The notes under the pieces are model-generated. The model saw only the letters and a list, made by a program, of their open reading frames with translations. It had not been told where the DNA came from and searched no databases. Position numbers and translations under genes: made by a program. 20,058 nt of DNA from Atopobium sp. UBA6362. GTDB lineage: Bacteria; Actinomycetota; Coriobacteriia; Coriobacteriales; Atopobiaceae. Where the stretch lies: positions 1 through 20,058 of the forward strand of contig DJRK01000002.1 of NCBI GenBank assembly GCA_002440065.1, read 5' to 3'. Positions within the stretch are counted from its first letter, which is position 1, and each line of letters opens with the position of its first letter. Below, piece by piece: positions 7,260-13,731 of the stretch.

Positions 7260-7338
7260 ATGAGCCTCGAGAAACATGGCGACCCAGCCGTCACACCCGT
7301 TCAAATGGACGCGCAAGCTGCCGCACCAAACATAGAAC

Positions 7339-7372
7339 GCCCCTTGAGCGGAAGGAGGAGGGCTCAAGGGGC
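7339..7372 (-). terminator. Probable tatA terminator
   Basis: GCCCCTTGAGC (7339-7349) and GCTCAAGGGGC (7362-7372) form a perfect 11-bp stem. On the minus strand it is followed by GTTCTATGTTTGG, a poor but T-containing tail. It lies 35 bases after the tatA stop codon. Confidence 0.6.
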
Positions 7373-7407
7373 AGAAAGGAAGGGAACCTATTTATGAAGC
7401 GACGGGC

Positions 7408-7614
7408 TTAATCCTCGTCGGAGGCCGAAGAGGCCTCGGAGACCTCAGCGGACTTGGCGGGTCCGTCGTCGGAGTCGCCCTCCATGCCTTCACGGAAGTT
7501 GCGAACGGTCTTGCCCATCGAGGCCCCGAGCTTGGGAAGGTTCTTGGGCCCAAAGATGACGAGCACGACGACGAGGATAACGGCGAGCTCGGGAACGCCC
7601 ATTCCTAGAATCAT
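7408..7614 (-). CDS. tatA: Sec-independent protein translocase subunit TatA/TatE
   Basis: A 68-residue TatA-family protein. It has a short N-terminal membrane helix (VPELAVILVVVLVIF, residues 7-21), the family hinge FGPKNLPKLG, an amphipathic helix (ASMGKTVRNFREGM) and an acidic, serine-rich tail. TatA oligomerises at the membrane to let folded twin-arginine precursors through once TatBC has bound them. No tatC is in the window; many Gram-positive-type systems work with one TatA and one TatC. The ATG at 7614 has GGAGG about ten bases upstream. Confidence 0.93.
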   Translation of the reverse strand: MILGMGVPELAVILVVVLVIFGPKNLPKLGASMGKTVRNFREGMEGDSDDGPAKSAEVSEASSASDED

Positions 7615-7702
7615 GAGAGATGCCTCCGGATAACGCTAAGGTGTGCCAACGGCTTTTATCCTAAGGCGCCGAACTCAATACGTAAAATACAAGTATTCGT
7701 TG

Positions 7703-7729
7703 GTTCCCATACAGACTTTGTATGGGAAC
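7703..7729. other. Perfect 11-bp stem-loop between the broken gene and tatA
   Basis: GTTCCCATACA (7703-7713), loop GACTT and TGTATGGGAAC (7719-7729). It begins 11 bases after the stop of the minus-strand gene at 7741. Neither side has a clean T-run, so it may be a weak terminator, a processing site or an operator for tatA. Confidence 0.55.
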
Positions 7730-7740
7730 AGATCTAGGTC

Positions 7741-8157
7741 TCAGCCCTTCCGTTCGAGCTCCTTGAGCACGTCACGGACGGCGCGAATGGCCTCGTCAAC
7801 CCGGTCGGACGCGTCGTCGATCTGCTTCTGGACCATGATGTCGGCGAGGAAATTGTCGCAGCAGATGTCGAAGAACGCGTTCCACTTGTCCACATACGCC
7901 GAGACGCCGGAAAAGTCGCGCACATCTCCGAGTTCCCGGGCAAATACGGCGAGCTCACGGCGCGCCTCGCCGAGCGCCCGGTTCGCGTCGCCGAGCCTCG
8001 AGTGCTTGACCACGCTCGTGATGAAGCCGCCGCCCAAGATGTCCACGACGCCTCAGCGCTTGGCCGAGTCGAGCAAGTCCGCCGCGTCCGTCAACGCATC
8101 GAGCGCGCGCCTCCCCGCCGTGATCGCCTCGTCGACCTCTTTGTTGCGCCCATACAT
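7741..8157 (-). pseudogene. Small helical protein gene interrupted by an in-frame TGA
   Basis: From the ATG at 8157 (ribosome site AGAGGGG) the frame reads MYGRNKEVDEAITAGRRAL and so on for 34 codons, then TGA (8055-8053). It continues in the same frame with GVVDILGGGFITSVVKH to a TAG at 7741, 139 codons in all. From memory, intact relatives in Firmicutes of about 135-140 residues start MYGR-KEV-EAI-AG and have a Trp-Gly before the F/V-D-LLGGGFI motif, so the TGA falls where Trp (TGG) is expected. The downstream half also has a GTG at 8046, preceded by TGAGG, so it could be made separately (101 residues). The function is unknown; it is predicted all-helical and soluble. A nonsense mutation, a base-call error and programmed readthrough are the options. 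Confidence 0.7.
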
Positions 8158-8254
8158 CGCAGCCCCTCTCCCTCGTTCCGATAGCTAGATTTTGCGCGAT
8201 AATTCGTCTCGGCGCACGTACTTGCGCTCCATGCGACAAAAGAAAGGATCCCAC

Positions 8255-9334
8255 ATGCTCCGTATCGGACTTCTGACCAGCGGCGGCGATTGCCAGGCGC
8301 TCAACGCCACCATGCGCGGCATCGTCAAAACCCTTATCACCAACTGCAAGGAACCCATCGAGATCTACGGTTTCGAGGATGGCTACCAGGGCCTCATCTA
8401 CAGCCGGTTCCGCGTCATGACGCCGGCCGACTTCAGCGGCATCCTTACCCGCGGCGGCACCATCCTAGGCACGAGCCGTACCCCGTTCAAGCGCCTCGAC
8501 ACCCCCGAGGCCGACGGCGTCGAGAAGGTCCCGGCCATGGTGAAGAATTACAAGAAGCTCGGCCTCGACTGCCTGTTCATGCTCGGCGGCAACGGCTCGA
8601 CCAAGACAGCGAACCGACTGCGCGAGGAGGGGCTCCCCATCATCTGCCTGCCCAAGACAATCGACAACGACACCTACGGCACCGACCTCACCTTTGGCTT
8701 CACCTCGGCCATCGACGTCGCGACCCGCTGCATCGACGACATCCACACGACCGCGAGCTCGCACGGCCGCGTCTTCGTCATCGAGATCATGGGCCACAAG
8801 GTCGGCTGGATCCCGCTGTACGCAGGCGTCGCGGGCGGCGCGGACGTCATCCTCATCCCCGAGATCCCCTACGACATGGACAACGTGGTCAAGGCCATCG
8901 AGCGCCGCGACGAGAAGGGCGGCCGCTTCGCCATCGTCGTCGTGGCCGAGGGCGCCATCTCCCGCGAGGAGGCGGCCATGAAGAAGAAGGAGTACAAGGC
9001 CAAGGTCGCCGCCCGCGTGAAGCCCTCCGTGGCCTACGACATCGCCGAGGAGATCGCCGCGCGCACCGGCCGCGAGATCCGCGTCGCCGTCCCCGGCCAC
9101 ACCCAGCGCGGCGGCGAGCCCGACGCCATGGACCGCATCTTCGCGACGCAGTGCGGCGTCGAGGCCGCGAAGGCCTGCATGGAGAAGGAATACGGCGTCA
9201 TGATCGCCCAGGTCGACGGCAAGATGTGCCGCGTCCCCCTCGAGGAGGTCGCGGGCAGGCTCAAGTACGTCGACCCCGAGGGCGACCTCGTGCGCGAGGC
9301 CAAGCTGCTCGGCATCAGCTTCGGCGACGAGTAG
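8255..9334 (+). CDS. pfkA: 6-phosphofructokinase (ATP or pyrophosphate type not settled)
   Basis: A 359-residue phosphofructokinase that phosphorylates fructose-6-phosphate in glycolysis. Motifs are LTSGGDCQALNATMRG (7-22), GGNGSTKTANRL (111-122), LPKTIDNDTYGTD (132-144) with the catalytic TIDND, IEIMGHKVGWI for sugar-phosphate binding, and PGHTQRGGEPDAMDR. The Gly in GGNGS resembles ATP enzymes, whereas Lys in PKTIDND (Gly in classical ATP enzymes) resembles pyrophosphate-dependent ones; this mix is known in actinobacterial enzymes. The ATG at 8255 has AAAGGA seven bases upstream; an in-frame ATG at 8231 is less likely. A GATAAT hexamer at about 8199 may be its -10 box. It is probably co-transcribed with the MgtC-family gene 18 bases downstream. 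Confidence 0.93.
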   Translation: MLRIGLLTSGGDCQALNATMRGIVKTLITNCKEPIEIYGFEDGYQGLIYSRFRVMTPADFSGILTRGGTILGTSRTPFKRLDTPEADGVEKVPAMVKNYKKLGLDCLFMLGGNGSTKTANRLREEGLPIICLPKTIDNDTYGTDLTFGFTSAIDVATRCIDDIHTTASSHGRVFVIEIMGHKVGWIPLYAGVAGGADVILIPEIPYDMDNVVKAIERRDEKGGRFAIVVVAEGAISREEAAMKKKEYKAKVAARVKPSVAYDIAEEIAARTGREIRVAVPGHTQRGGEPDAMDRIFATQCGVEAAKACMEKEYGVMIAQVDGKMCRVPLEEVAGRLKYVDPEGDLVREAKLLGISFGDE

Positions 9335-9352
9335 CAAGAGGGGGTCGAGGCG

Positions 9353-10060
9353 ATGCTCGGGCAGTGGCTCCAGGGGGTATTCGATGCCGCGGCGGGCTGG
9401 GGCGGCGAGGCGATCCTGCTCAGGCTCTTCCTCGCAACCGTCGTGGGAGTCGTCATCGGCCTCGACCGCGAGTACCGCAACAAGGGCGCCGGCATAAAGA
9501 CCCACGTCCTCGTGTGCCTCGGCTCGGCGATGACGATGATCGTGTCGGAGTACGTCGCCATGCGCTTCCCCGAGGTCAGGGCCGACATGAACCGCATCGG
9601 CGCGCAGGTCGTCTCGGGCGTGGGCTTTCTGGGCGTGGGAACGATCATCGTGACGCACCGCAACGAGGTGCGCGGGCTCACGACGGCGGCCGGGCTGTGG
9701 GCCTGCGCCTGCATCGGCCTCGCCGTGGGCATCGGCTTCGTGGAGGCGGCGCTCATCGCGATGCTCTTCGTCGTCCTCACGTTCTCGGTCCTGAACGGCG
9801 TCGACAAGTGGCTGCGCAAGAACGCCCGCAGCTTCGACCTCTACATCGAGCTCGAGGACCACGCCGCCGTGAAGGAGCTGCTCAAGAAGCTCCACTCCTG
9901 GGACTGCGAATACTCCGACTTCGCGCTCACCAAGGGGGCGGCGGGCAGCCGGGACTGCGCCGTCACGCTCACCGTGAAGCTCGAGCGCATGGGGCGCAAG
10001 GCCGCCTTCATCGACGCGATACAGATGCTCGACTTCGTGAGCTTCTGCGACGAGCTGTGA
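9353..10060 (+). CDS. MgtC/SapB family membrane protein
   Basis: A 235-residue protein with an N-terminal MgtC domain of about four to five membrane helices (LLRLFLATVVGVVIGL, VLVCLGSAMTMIVSEYV, VSGVGFLGVGTIIV, AAGLWACACIGLAVGIGF, ALIAMLFVVLTFSVL) and a C-terminal cytoplasmic region of about 75 residues. The signature GLDREYRNKGAGIKTH corresponds to the family GLERE...AG-RTH motif. In pathogens MgtC modulates Mg2+ adaptation, ATP synthase activity and membrane potential; whether this homologue does so is unknown. The ATG at 9353 follows GAGGGGGTCGAGG. It lies 18 bases after phosphofructokinase and probably shares its transcript. It ends in TGA, directly before a strong terminator. Confidence 0.9.
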   Translation: MLGQWLQGVFDAAAGWGGEAILLRLFLATVVGVVIGLDREYRNKGAGIKTHVLVCLGSAMTMIVSEYVAMRFPEVRADMNRIGAQVVSGVGFLGVGTIIVTHRNEVRGLTTAAGLWACACIGLAVGIGFVEAALIAMLFVVLTFSVLNGVDKWLRKNARSFDLYIELEDHAAVKELLKKLHSWDCEYSDFALTKGAAGSRDCAVTLTVKLERMGRKAAFIDAIQMLDFVSFCDEL

Positions 10061-10081
10061 GAGTCACCCCGCCAGACACGC

Positions 10082-10122
10082 AAACGCCGCGCAGGCCGAA
10101 CAGCCTGCGCGGCGTTTCTTTA
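10082..10122 (+). terminator. Intrinsic terminator of the pfkA-mgtC-like operon
   Basis: AAACGCCGCGCAGGC (10082-10096), loop CGAACA and GCCTGCGCGGCGTTT (10103-10117) form a perfect 15-bp stem followed by CTTTATA. It starts 21 bases after the TGA. It may also slow the convergent minus-strand transcript. Confidence 0.9.
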
Positions 10123-10123
10123 T

Positions 10124-10155
10124 AGATGTGAGGGTACGGAGATGTGAGGGTACGG
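10124..10155. repeat. Tandem duplication of a 16-base unit
   Basis: AGATGTGAGGGTACGG occurs twice head to tail, between the terminator and the stop codon of the membrane protein gene. It is probably a replication slippage product. Confidence 0.85.
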
Positions 10156-10164
10156 GAAGCGCGG

Positions 10165-10563
10165 CTACGCGCGCGGCTTGAGCGCGTGGTAGAGGACGAC
10201 GCTCGTGACGTAGCCCACGAGCACGAGCTGGACGTAGGTGGCGAGCCACGCGGCGACGATCCCCGCGCCGCCCGTGTGGACCCAGGCCTCGGTGAAGCTG
10301 ATGATGGTGACGAAAATCAGGTTCTCGATGAAGATCTGCACGTAGATGCGCCATTTGGCGTCTTTTGCCCAACCGGTCAGCGCACGCGCCCAGCTGCCCG
10401 TAGGGAGCAGGAACTGGCCGAGGACGTTCGTCGCGAGCGCCACGCAGGTAAACGTGTACCAGGTGTGGTCGAACGGGTCGCCGCCCAGAAGCGTCGCGGA
10501 CGTGTTGATCACGATGGCCAAGACGATGTCCTGGATGATGAGGTTGCGGTTCCATTCGCACAT
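10165..10563 (-). CDS. Small integral membrane protein of unknown function (132 aa)
   Basis: Four hydrophobic segments are visible in 132 residues: LIIQDIVLAIVINTSATLL, WYTFTCVALATNVLGQFLL, IYVQIFIENLIFVTIISFTEAW and IVAAWLATYVQLVLVGYVTSVVLY. The two halves have the same layout (helix, loop, helix) and the first helix of each has a polar Asn/Thr spot, so the protein may be an internal duplication, reminiscent of DUF2798-type proteins, although I cannot confirm the family. Charged loops (ARALTGWAKDAKWR) separate the halves. The ATG at 10563 has AAAGG ten bases upstream. It is monocistronic and lies between two unrelated operons. No catalytic motif was seen. Confidence 0.8.
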   Translation of the reverse strand: MCEWNRNLIIQDIVLAIVINTSATLLGGDPFDHTWYTFTCVALATNVLGQFLLPTGSWARALTGWAKDAKWRIYVQIFIENLIFVTIISFTEAWVHTGGAGIVAAWLATYVQLVLVGYVTSVVLYHALKPRA

Positions 10564-10705
10564 AAGGCAAGACCTTTCCCAACATGGATTCGTTAACGAG
10601 AAGAGCCTAAGGGCCTGGCGGCGGAAATCCTACGTCCACGACCTCAAAGATCCGGCCCCGTCCGACCCTAAGGCTTGTGTCCCCGCACAGCGATTCCGCG
10701 CAAGA

Positions 10706-10750
10706 GAACGCCGCCGGCTTGGACGAATAAGGCCCACGCAGGCGGCGTTC
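10706..10750 (-). other. Hairpin downstream of buk, possible weak terminator
   Basis: GAACGCCGCC (10706-10715) pairs perfectly with GGCGGCGTTC (10741-10750) around a 25-base loop, and the pairing can extend outwards imperfectly (CAAGAG/CCTCGC side). On the minus strand the tail is TCTTGCGCGG, too T-poor for a typical intrinsic terminator. It lies about 60 bases after the buk stop codon. The rest of 10564-10811 shows nothing else recognisable. Confidence 0.45.
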
Positions 10751-10811
10751 CCTCGCGGCATAGGGCGAGAAGCCCCGCCGCGCTTTGCTCTGTTCAGAGC
10801 GGGAGGAGCAA

Positions 10812-11939
10812 CTACTCGAAGCAGGCGAAACCCTCGAACACGGCCTTGCCGCTGTAGCGCCCCGCCGCCTCCTTTCCGTCGAGCACTCGGCGGGCGCCGG
10901 CGGCCATGGCCTCGAGCTCAAACTCGCCGGGATAGGCCGTGACCGGGGCGATCCAGCCGCAGCGCTCGCGGATGGCGTCAACGAGCCCTTGGTTGTGGAC
11001 CATGCCGCCGCCGAGGAGGATGCCGTCGACGTTGCCGCCGAGGGCCGCCGCCATGGCCCCGATCTCCTTGCAGATCTGATACGTCATCGCGTCCCAGGCC
11101 CGGCGGCAGGCCTCGTCCCCCGCCTCAGCGCGGTTGCTGACCTCGAGGGCATCGGACGTCCCGAGAAGGTCGACGAAGCCGCCCGTCTTCATGCACATCT
11201 TGCGGACCTCGGAAGTGGAGTGGCCGGCGTCGAGGTAGTTCAGCACCTCCGAGACGGGCAGCGCGCCGCAGCGCGTGGGGGCCATGGGACCCTCGCCGCC
11301 CACGATGTCGGCGCCGTCGATCATCTTGCCGTGGTCATGGGCGCTGATCGAGATGCCCCCGCCGATGTGGCAGACGACGAAGCGGCAGTCCTCGTAGGCG
11401 CGGCCCATCGACGCCGCGTGGCGGATGGCCGTCTCCTTGAGGTTCAAGGCGTGCAGGTGCACGTGACGGTAAACGCCGCGGACGCCCGTCATGCGGGCAT
11501 CGTCGCAGAGCTCGTCGGTGTCGGGCGGGTTCACGACGAAGGCGGGCTTGCCGACGCGCTCCGCGAAGGCGTGGGCGATCTGCGGCCCCAGCTGGGCCGG
11601 GTGCTGCACGCCGTTCGCTCCCCGCGTGGCGTGGTCGAGAAGAACGTCGTCGACCTCGTAGGTGCCGCCGGGAAGCGGGAGCAGCCCGCCGCCGCGGCCC
11701 ACGAACGCGTCGATGCTCGAGAGCTCGACGCCGTTGTCGGCGAGCGCCCGCTCGATGAGGCCCACGCGGTACGGCAGCTGGTCCGAGACGCCTGCGAACT
11801 TCGCGAGCTCAGAGGCCTCGTGGGCGACGTTCACGGTGAAGACGGGCGACTCGCCGTCGAAGAGGCCGACCTTCGTGGAGGTCGAGCCGGGGTTGATCAC
11901 GAGGACGCGCCAGGCGCGCGCGGCGTTGCGCTCCGCCAT
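10812..11939 (-). CDS. buk: Butyrate kinase family acyl kinase
   Basis: A 375-residue ASKHA-fold kinase that makes ATP from an acyl phosphate. The N-terminal phosphate loop reads INPGSTSTKVGLFDG (15-29), typical of butyrate kinase, where acetate kinase has N-A/C-GSSS-K. Further family signatures are GRGGGLLPLPGGTYEV, HALNLKETA, CHIGGGISISAH, GEGPMAPTRCGALP and LGGNVDGILLGGGMVHN. Chain-length specificity cannot be read off; isobutyrate or other branched acyl phosphates are possible. The ATG at 11939 has GGAGGAG five bases upstream and lies two bases after the pta stop, indicating coupled translation. It is the last gene of the thiolase operon, so it probably harvests the energy of that pathway. 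Confidence 0.92.
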   Translation of the reverse strand: MAERNAARAWRVLVINPGSTSTKVGLFDGESPVFTVNVAHEASELAKFAGVSDQLPYRVGLIERALADNGVELSSIDAFVGRGGGLLPLPGGTYEVDDVLLDHATRGANGVQHPAQLGPQIAHAFAERVGKPAFVVNPPDTDELCDDARMTGVRGVYRHVHLHALNLKETAIRHAASMGRAYEDCRFVVCHIGGGISISAHDHGKMIDGADIVGGEGPMAPTRCGALPVSEVLNYLDAGHSTSEVRKMCMKTGGFVDLLGTSDALEVSNRAEAGDEACRRAWDAMTYQICKEIGAMAAALGGNVDGILLGGGMVHNQGLVDAIRERCGWIAPVTAYPGEFELEAMAAGARRVLDGKEAAGRYSGKAVFEGFACFE

Positions 11940-11941
11940 GG

Positions 11942-12952
11942 CTACTCCTCCCCCGCGAGCGCCTGGGCGCGCACGCAGCTCATGACCACGTTGCCCACGA
12001 TCTCGCTGACGGGCGCGCTGCGGCTGCAGTCGCACACGATCTTCTTGAAGCCCTGGAGCATGGGGCCGTAGGCGTCGGCGCCCGTGAGGTTCTGGATGAT
12101 CTTCACGCCGATGTTGCCCACGTTGATGTCGGGCCAGATGAGCAGGTTCGCGCGGCCGGCGACCTCGGAGTCGCGGTGGACCTTCTTGGCCGCCACGTCC
12201 GGGCGCACGGCGGCGTCGAACTGGAACTCGCCGTCGACCTTGAGGTCGGGGCGACGCTCCTGGGCGATGTCGCGGGCAGCGCGGACCTTGTCCACGAGCG
12301 CGTTGTCCATCGAGCCGTCCGTGGAGTGGGACAGCAGCGCACAGCGCACGTCCCAGCCGGTGAGGGCAGCCACGGTATCGCAGGAGGCGCAGGCGATCGA
12401 GGCCAGCTCCTCGGACGTGGGGTCGACGCACACGGCGGAGTCGCCGAAGGCGATGAGGCCGTCCTCGCCGCCGTTCCAGCCGGGAACGTCCGCGATGCCG
12501 CAGGAGCTGATGGTGTCCACGCCCTCGGCCAGGCCCACGATGGTCTGGCCTGCGAGGATGATGTCGCCCGTGGCGTTCGCGATACCGGCGAACATGACGT
12601 CCACGTCGCCCAGCACCTGCATGATGAGCGCGCGCTCGAGCGGGCGCGTCATGCGGCGGGCGGCGCCCTTGGGCTTGTAGCGGCAATCAGGGTGCGCAAG
12701 GTAGCGCTCGCAGCAGGCGGCGTTCGCGTCCTCGTCGCACACGTCGACGACCTCTATGCCCTCGAGGCTGATGCCGCGCTCGTTCGCCAGGCGGGCAAGC
12801 TCGGCGCCGTCGCCCACAAGAACGCACTGGGCGAGGCCCTGGTCGGCCAACTCGCGGACGGCGCGCATCATGGTCTCGTTTTCGCCCTCGGGGAAGGCGA
12901 CGCGCATGGGGCGCGCAGCTGCGCGCTCGCGCAGGGACTGCATGAGGTCCAT
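11942..12952 (-). CDS. pta: Phosphate acyltransferase of the phosphate acetyltransferase (Pta) family
   Basis: A 336-residue enzyme that swaps CoA for phosphate on an acyl-CoA. Family features are AFPEGENETMMRAV near the N-terminus, GDVDVMFAGIANATGDIILAG, a Gly/Asp-rich segment ending in FGDSAVCVDPTSEELA, VDGEFQFDAAVRP, NLLIWPDINVGNIGVKIIQ, and CDCSRSAPVSEIV near the C-terminus, with the Ser-Arg pair used for CoA and phosphate. It belongs to the short Pta type without the N-terminal regulatory domains. Its partner is butyrate kinase rather than acetate kinase, so the true substrate may be longer than acetyl; a phosphotransbutyrylase (Ptb) would have been the expected partner. The ATG at 12952 starts three bases after the carrier protein stop. 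Confidence 0.88.
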   Translation of the reverse strand: MDLMQSLRERAAARPMRVAFPEGENETMMRAVRELADQGLAQCVLVGDGAELARLANERGISLEGIEVVDVCDEDANAACCERYLAHPDCRYKPKGAARRMTRPLERALIMQVLGDVDVMFAGIANATGDIILAGQTIVGLAEGVDTISSCGIADVPGWNGGEDGLIAFGDSAVCVDPTSEELASIACASCDTVAALTGWDVRCALLSHSTDGSMDNALVDKVRAARDIAQERRPDLKVDGEFQFDAAVRPDVAAKKVHRDSEVAGRANLLIWPDINVGNIGVKIIQNLTGADAYGPMLQGFKKIVCDCSRSAPVSEIVGNVVMSCVRAQALAGEE

Positions 12953-12955
12953 GCG

Positions 12956-13189
12956 CTACTCCATCTCTTCCTCGACGCGCTCGACGAGCTCGCCGATGTT
13001 CTTCATGACCATGACCTCGCGCACGGGGACCTCGGCGTCGAGCTCGTTCTCGATCATGGAGGTGAGGGCGATCATCTTCATGGAACCCTTGCCCAGCTCG
13101 TCGAAGGTGGTCTCGGGCGTGATATCGCCCTCGTACTTGTAGGCGGACTTGGCGAACTCCGCGACCTGCTCGAAGACTTCCTGGTTCAT
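12956..13189 (-). CDS. Acyl carrier protein
   Basis: A 77-residue acidic helical protein with the carrier signature FDELGKGSMKMIALTSMIEN. Ser36 stands at the 4'-phosphopantetheine position, where housekeeping ACP has DSL, and is followed by the usual helix II and an acidic C-terminus (NIGELVERVEEEME). The GSM variant, and a place inside a CoA-metabolising operon instead of with fab genes, suggest a dedicated carrier for one pathway. The ATG at 13189 is preferred because AAAGGA lies seven bases upstream; an in-frame TTG at 13204 would include that ribosome site in the coding sequence. Its loading enzyme is not in the window. Confidence 0.85.
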   Translation of the reverse strand: MNQEVFEQVAEFAKSAYKYEGDITPETTFDELGKGSMKMIALTSMIENELDAEVPVREVMVMKNIGELVERVEEEME

Positions 13190-13292
13190 GACGATTCCTT
13201 TCAATATTTAATTTGATAAATTACAAAGAAAACCGCACAGGGTTTATGGAAGGGGACAAATCGTCCCCCGTCGACCCGTCGGACAGAAGCGG
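13190..13292 (-). promoter_or_regulatory. AT-rich gap ahead of the carrier protein, with palindrome
   Basis: This 103-base gap interrupts an otherwise tight operon. It holds a perfect palindrome TAATTTGATAAATTA (13209-13223), just upstream of the ribosome site. It also has a small hairpin GGGGAC/GTCCCC (about 13253-13269) and a weak AAACC/GGTTT stem followed on the minus strand by TCTTTG. The AT content contrasts sharply with its flanks. An internal promoter with an operator, or partial termination to set gene ratios, are both plausible. Confidence 0.45.
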
Positions 13293-13712
13293 CTAGTCGA
13301 GCTCGAACGTGAGCATCTTGTAGCCGGGACGGTCGATGACCTTGGCGTGGACGCCAACGGTCTCGCCGGCCATGAGGGCGCGGCGAATCTCGGGCGCCTT
13401 CTTCTTGGTGATGCCGTAGATGACGTAGGTGTACTGGGAGCCCTCGTCGATCTCGACGGCGCCGTAGGCGTACTTGCCGTTCTCCTTGAGGTAGGGCTTG
13501 TCGTTCTGCGGCCCGGGGAGGGTGAAGTCGATGAGCCGGCCGTGGCCGGAGACCTCGCACCACTCCGTCTCGTGGTAGCCGCAGGTGTTGCAGGCGAGGT
13601 GCGGCGGGAACTCCACGGCGCCGCACTCCTTGCACTTGCGGGCGTAGAACTTGCCCTCAGCCAGGCCCTCGTAGAACTTCTTGACGATGGGCTCCATCAT
13701 TTCGAGCTTCAT
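13293..13712 (-). CDS. OB-fold/zinc-ribbon acyl-CoA-associated protein (DUF35 family)
   Basis: A 139-residue DUF35 protein: an N-terminal helix, a rubredoxin-like zinc ribbon with CKEC (27-30) and CNTC (41-44), and a C-terminal OB fold (GHGRLIDFTLPG through VIDRPGYKMLTFELD). Known members form tight complexes with thiolase-fold partners and help bind the CoA moiety; examples are PhlB with PhlC, archaeal thiolase complexes, and the DUF35 part of ChsH2 with Ltp2. The thiolase gene immediately upstream (19 bases) is the obvious partner. The ATG at 13712 has AGGAG eight bases upstream. It probably has no catalytic activity of its own. Confidence 0.92.
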   Translation of the reverse strand: MKLEMMEPIVKKFYEGLAEGKFYARKCKECGAVEFPPHLACNTCGYHETEWCEVSGHGRLIDFTLPGPQNDKPYLKENGKYAYGAVEIDEGSQYTYVIYGITKKKAPEIRRALMAGETVGVHAKVIDRPGYKMLTFELD

Positions 13713-13731
13713 GGGTTTCTCCTCTCGGCGC

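Noticed and set aside
8002..8061. Selenocysteine insertion at the TGA of the small gene
   Set aside because: The position is expected to be Trp, not Cys, and I could not recognise a SECIS-like stem-loop immediately after the TGA.
7955..8254. 99-codon minus-strand frame overlapping the broken small gene
   Set aside because: It is another reading frame of the same region, Arg/Gly-rich; the frame beginning at 8157 has the ribosome site and family-like sequence.
8290..10125. 611-codon plus-strand frame across phosphofructokinase and the MgtC gene
   Set aside because: It is out of frame with both real genes, extremely Arg/His-rich, and runs through a terminator; it is a codon-bias artefact.
10812..11939. 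Acetate kinase (ackA) annotation
   Set aside because: The N-terminal NPGSTSTK loop and the GGGLLPLPGGTY segment fit the butyrate kinase branch, not acetate kinase.
10785..12071. 428-codon plus-strand frame opposite buk
   Set aside because: It mirrors buk codons and has no start signals or recognisable domain.
12176..13216. 346-codon plus-strand frame opposite pta and the carrier protein
   Set aside because: Composition is that of a shadow, and it opposes strongly conserved motifs of the Pta family.
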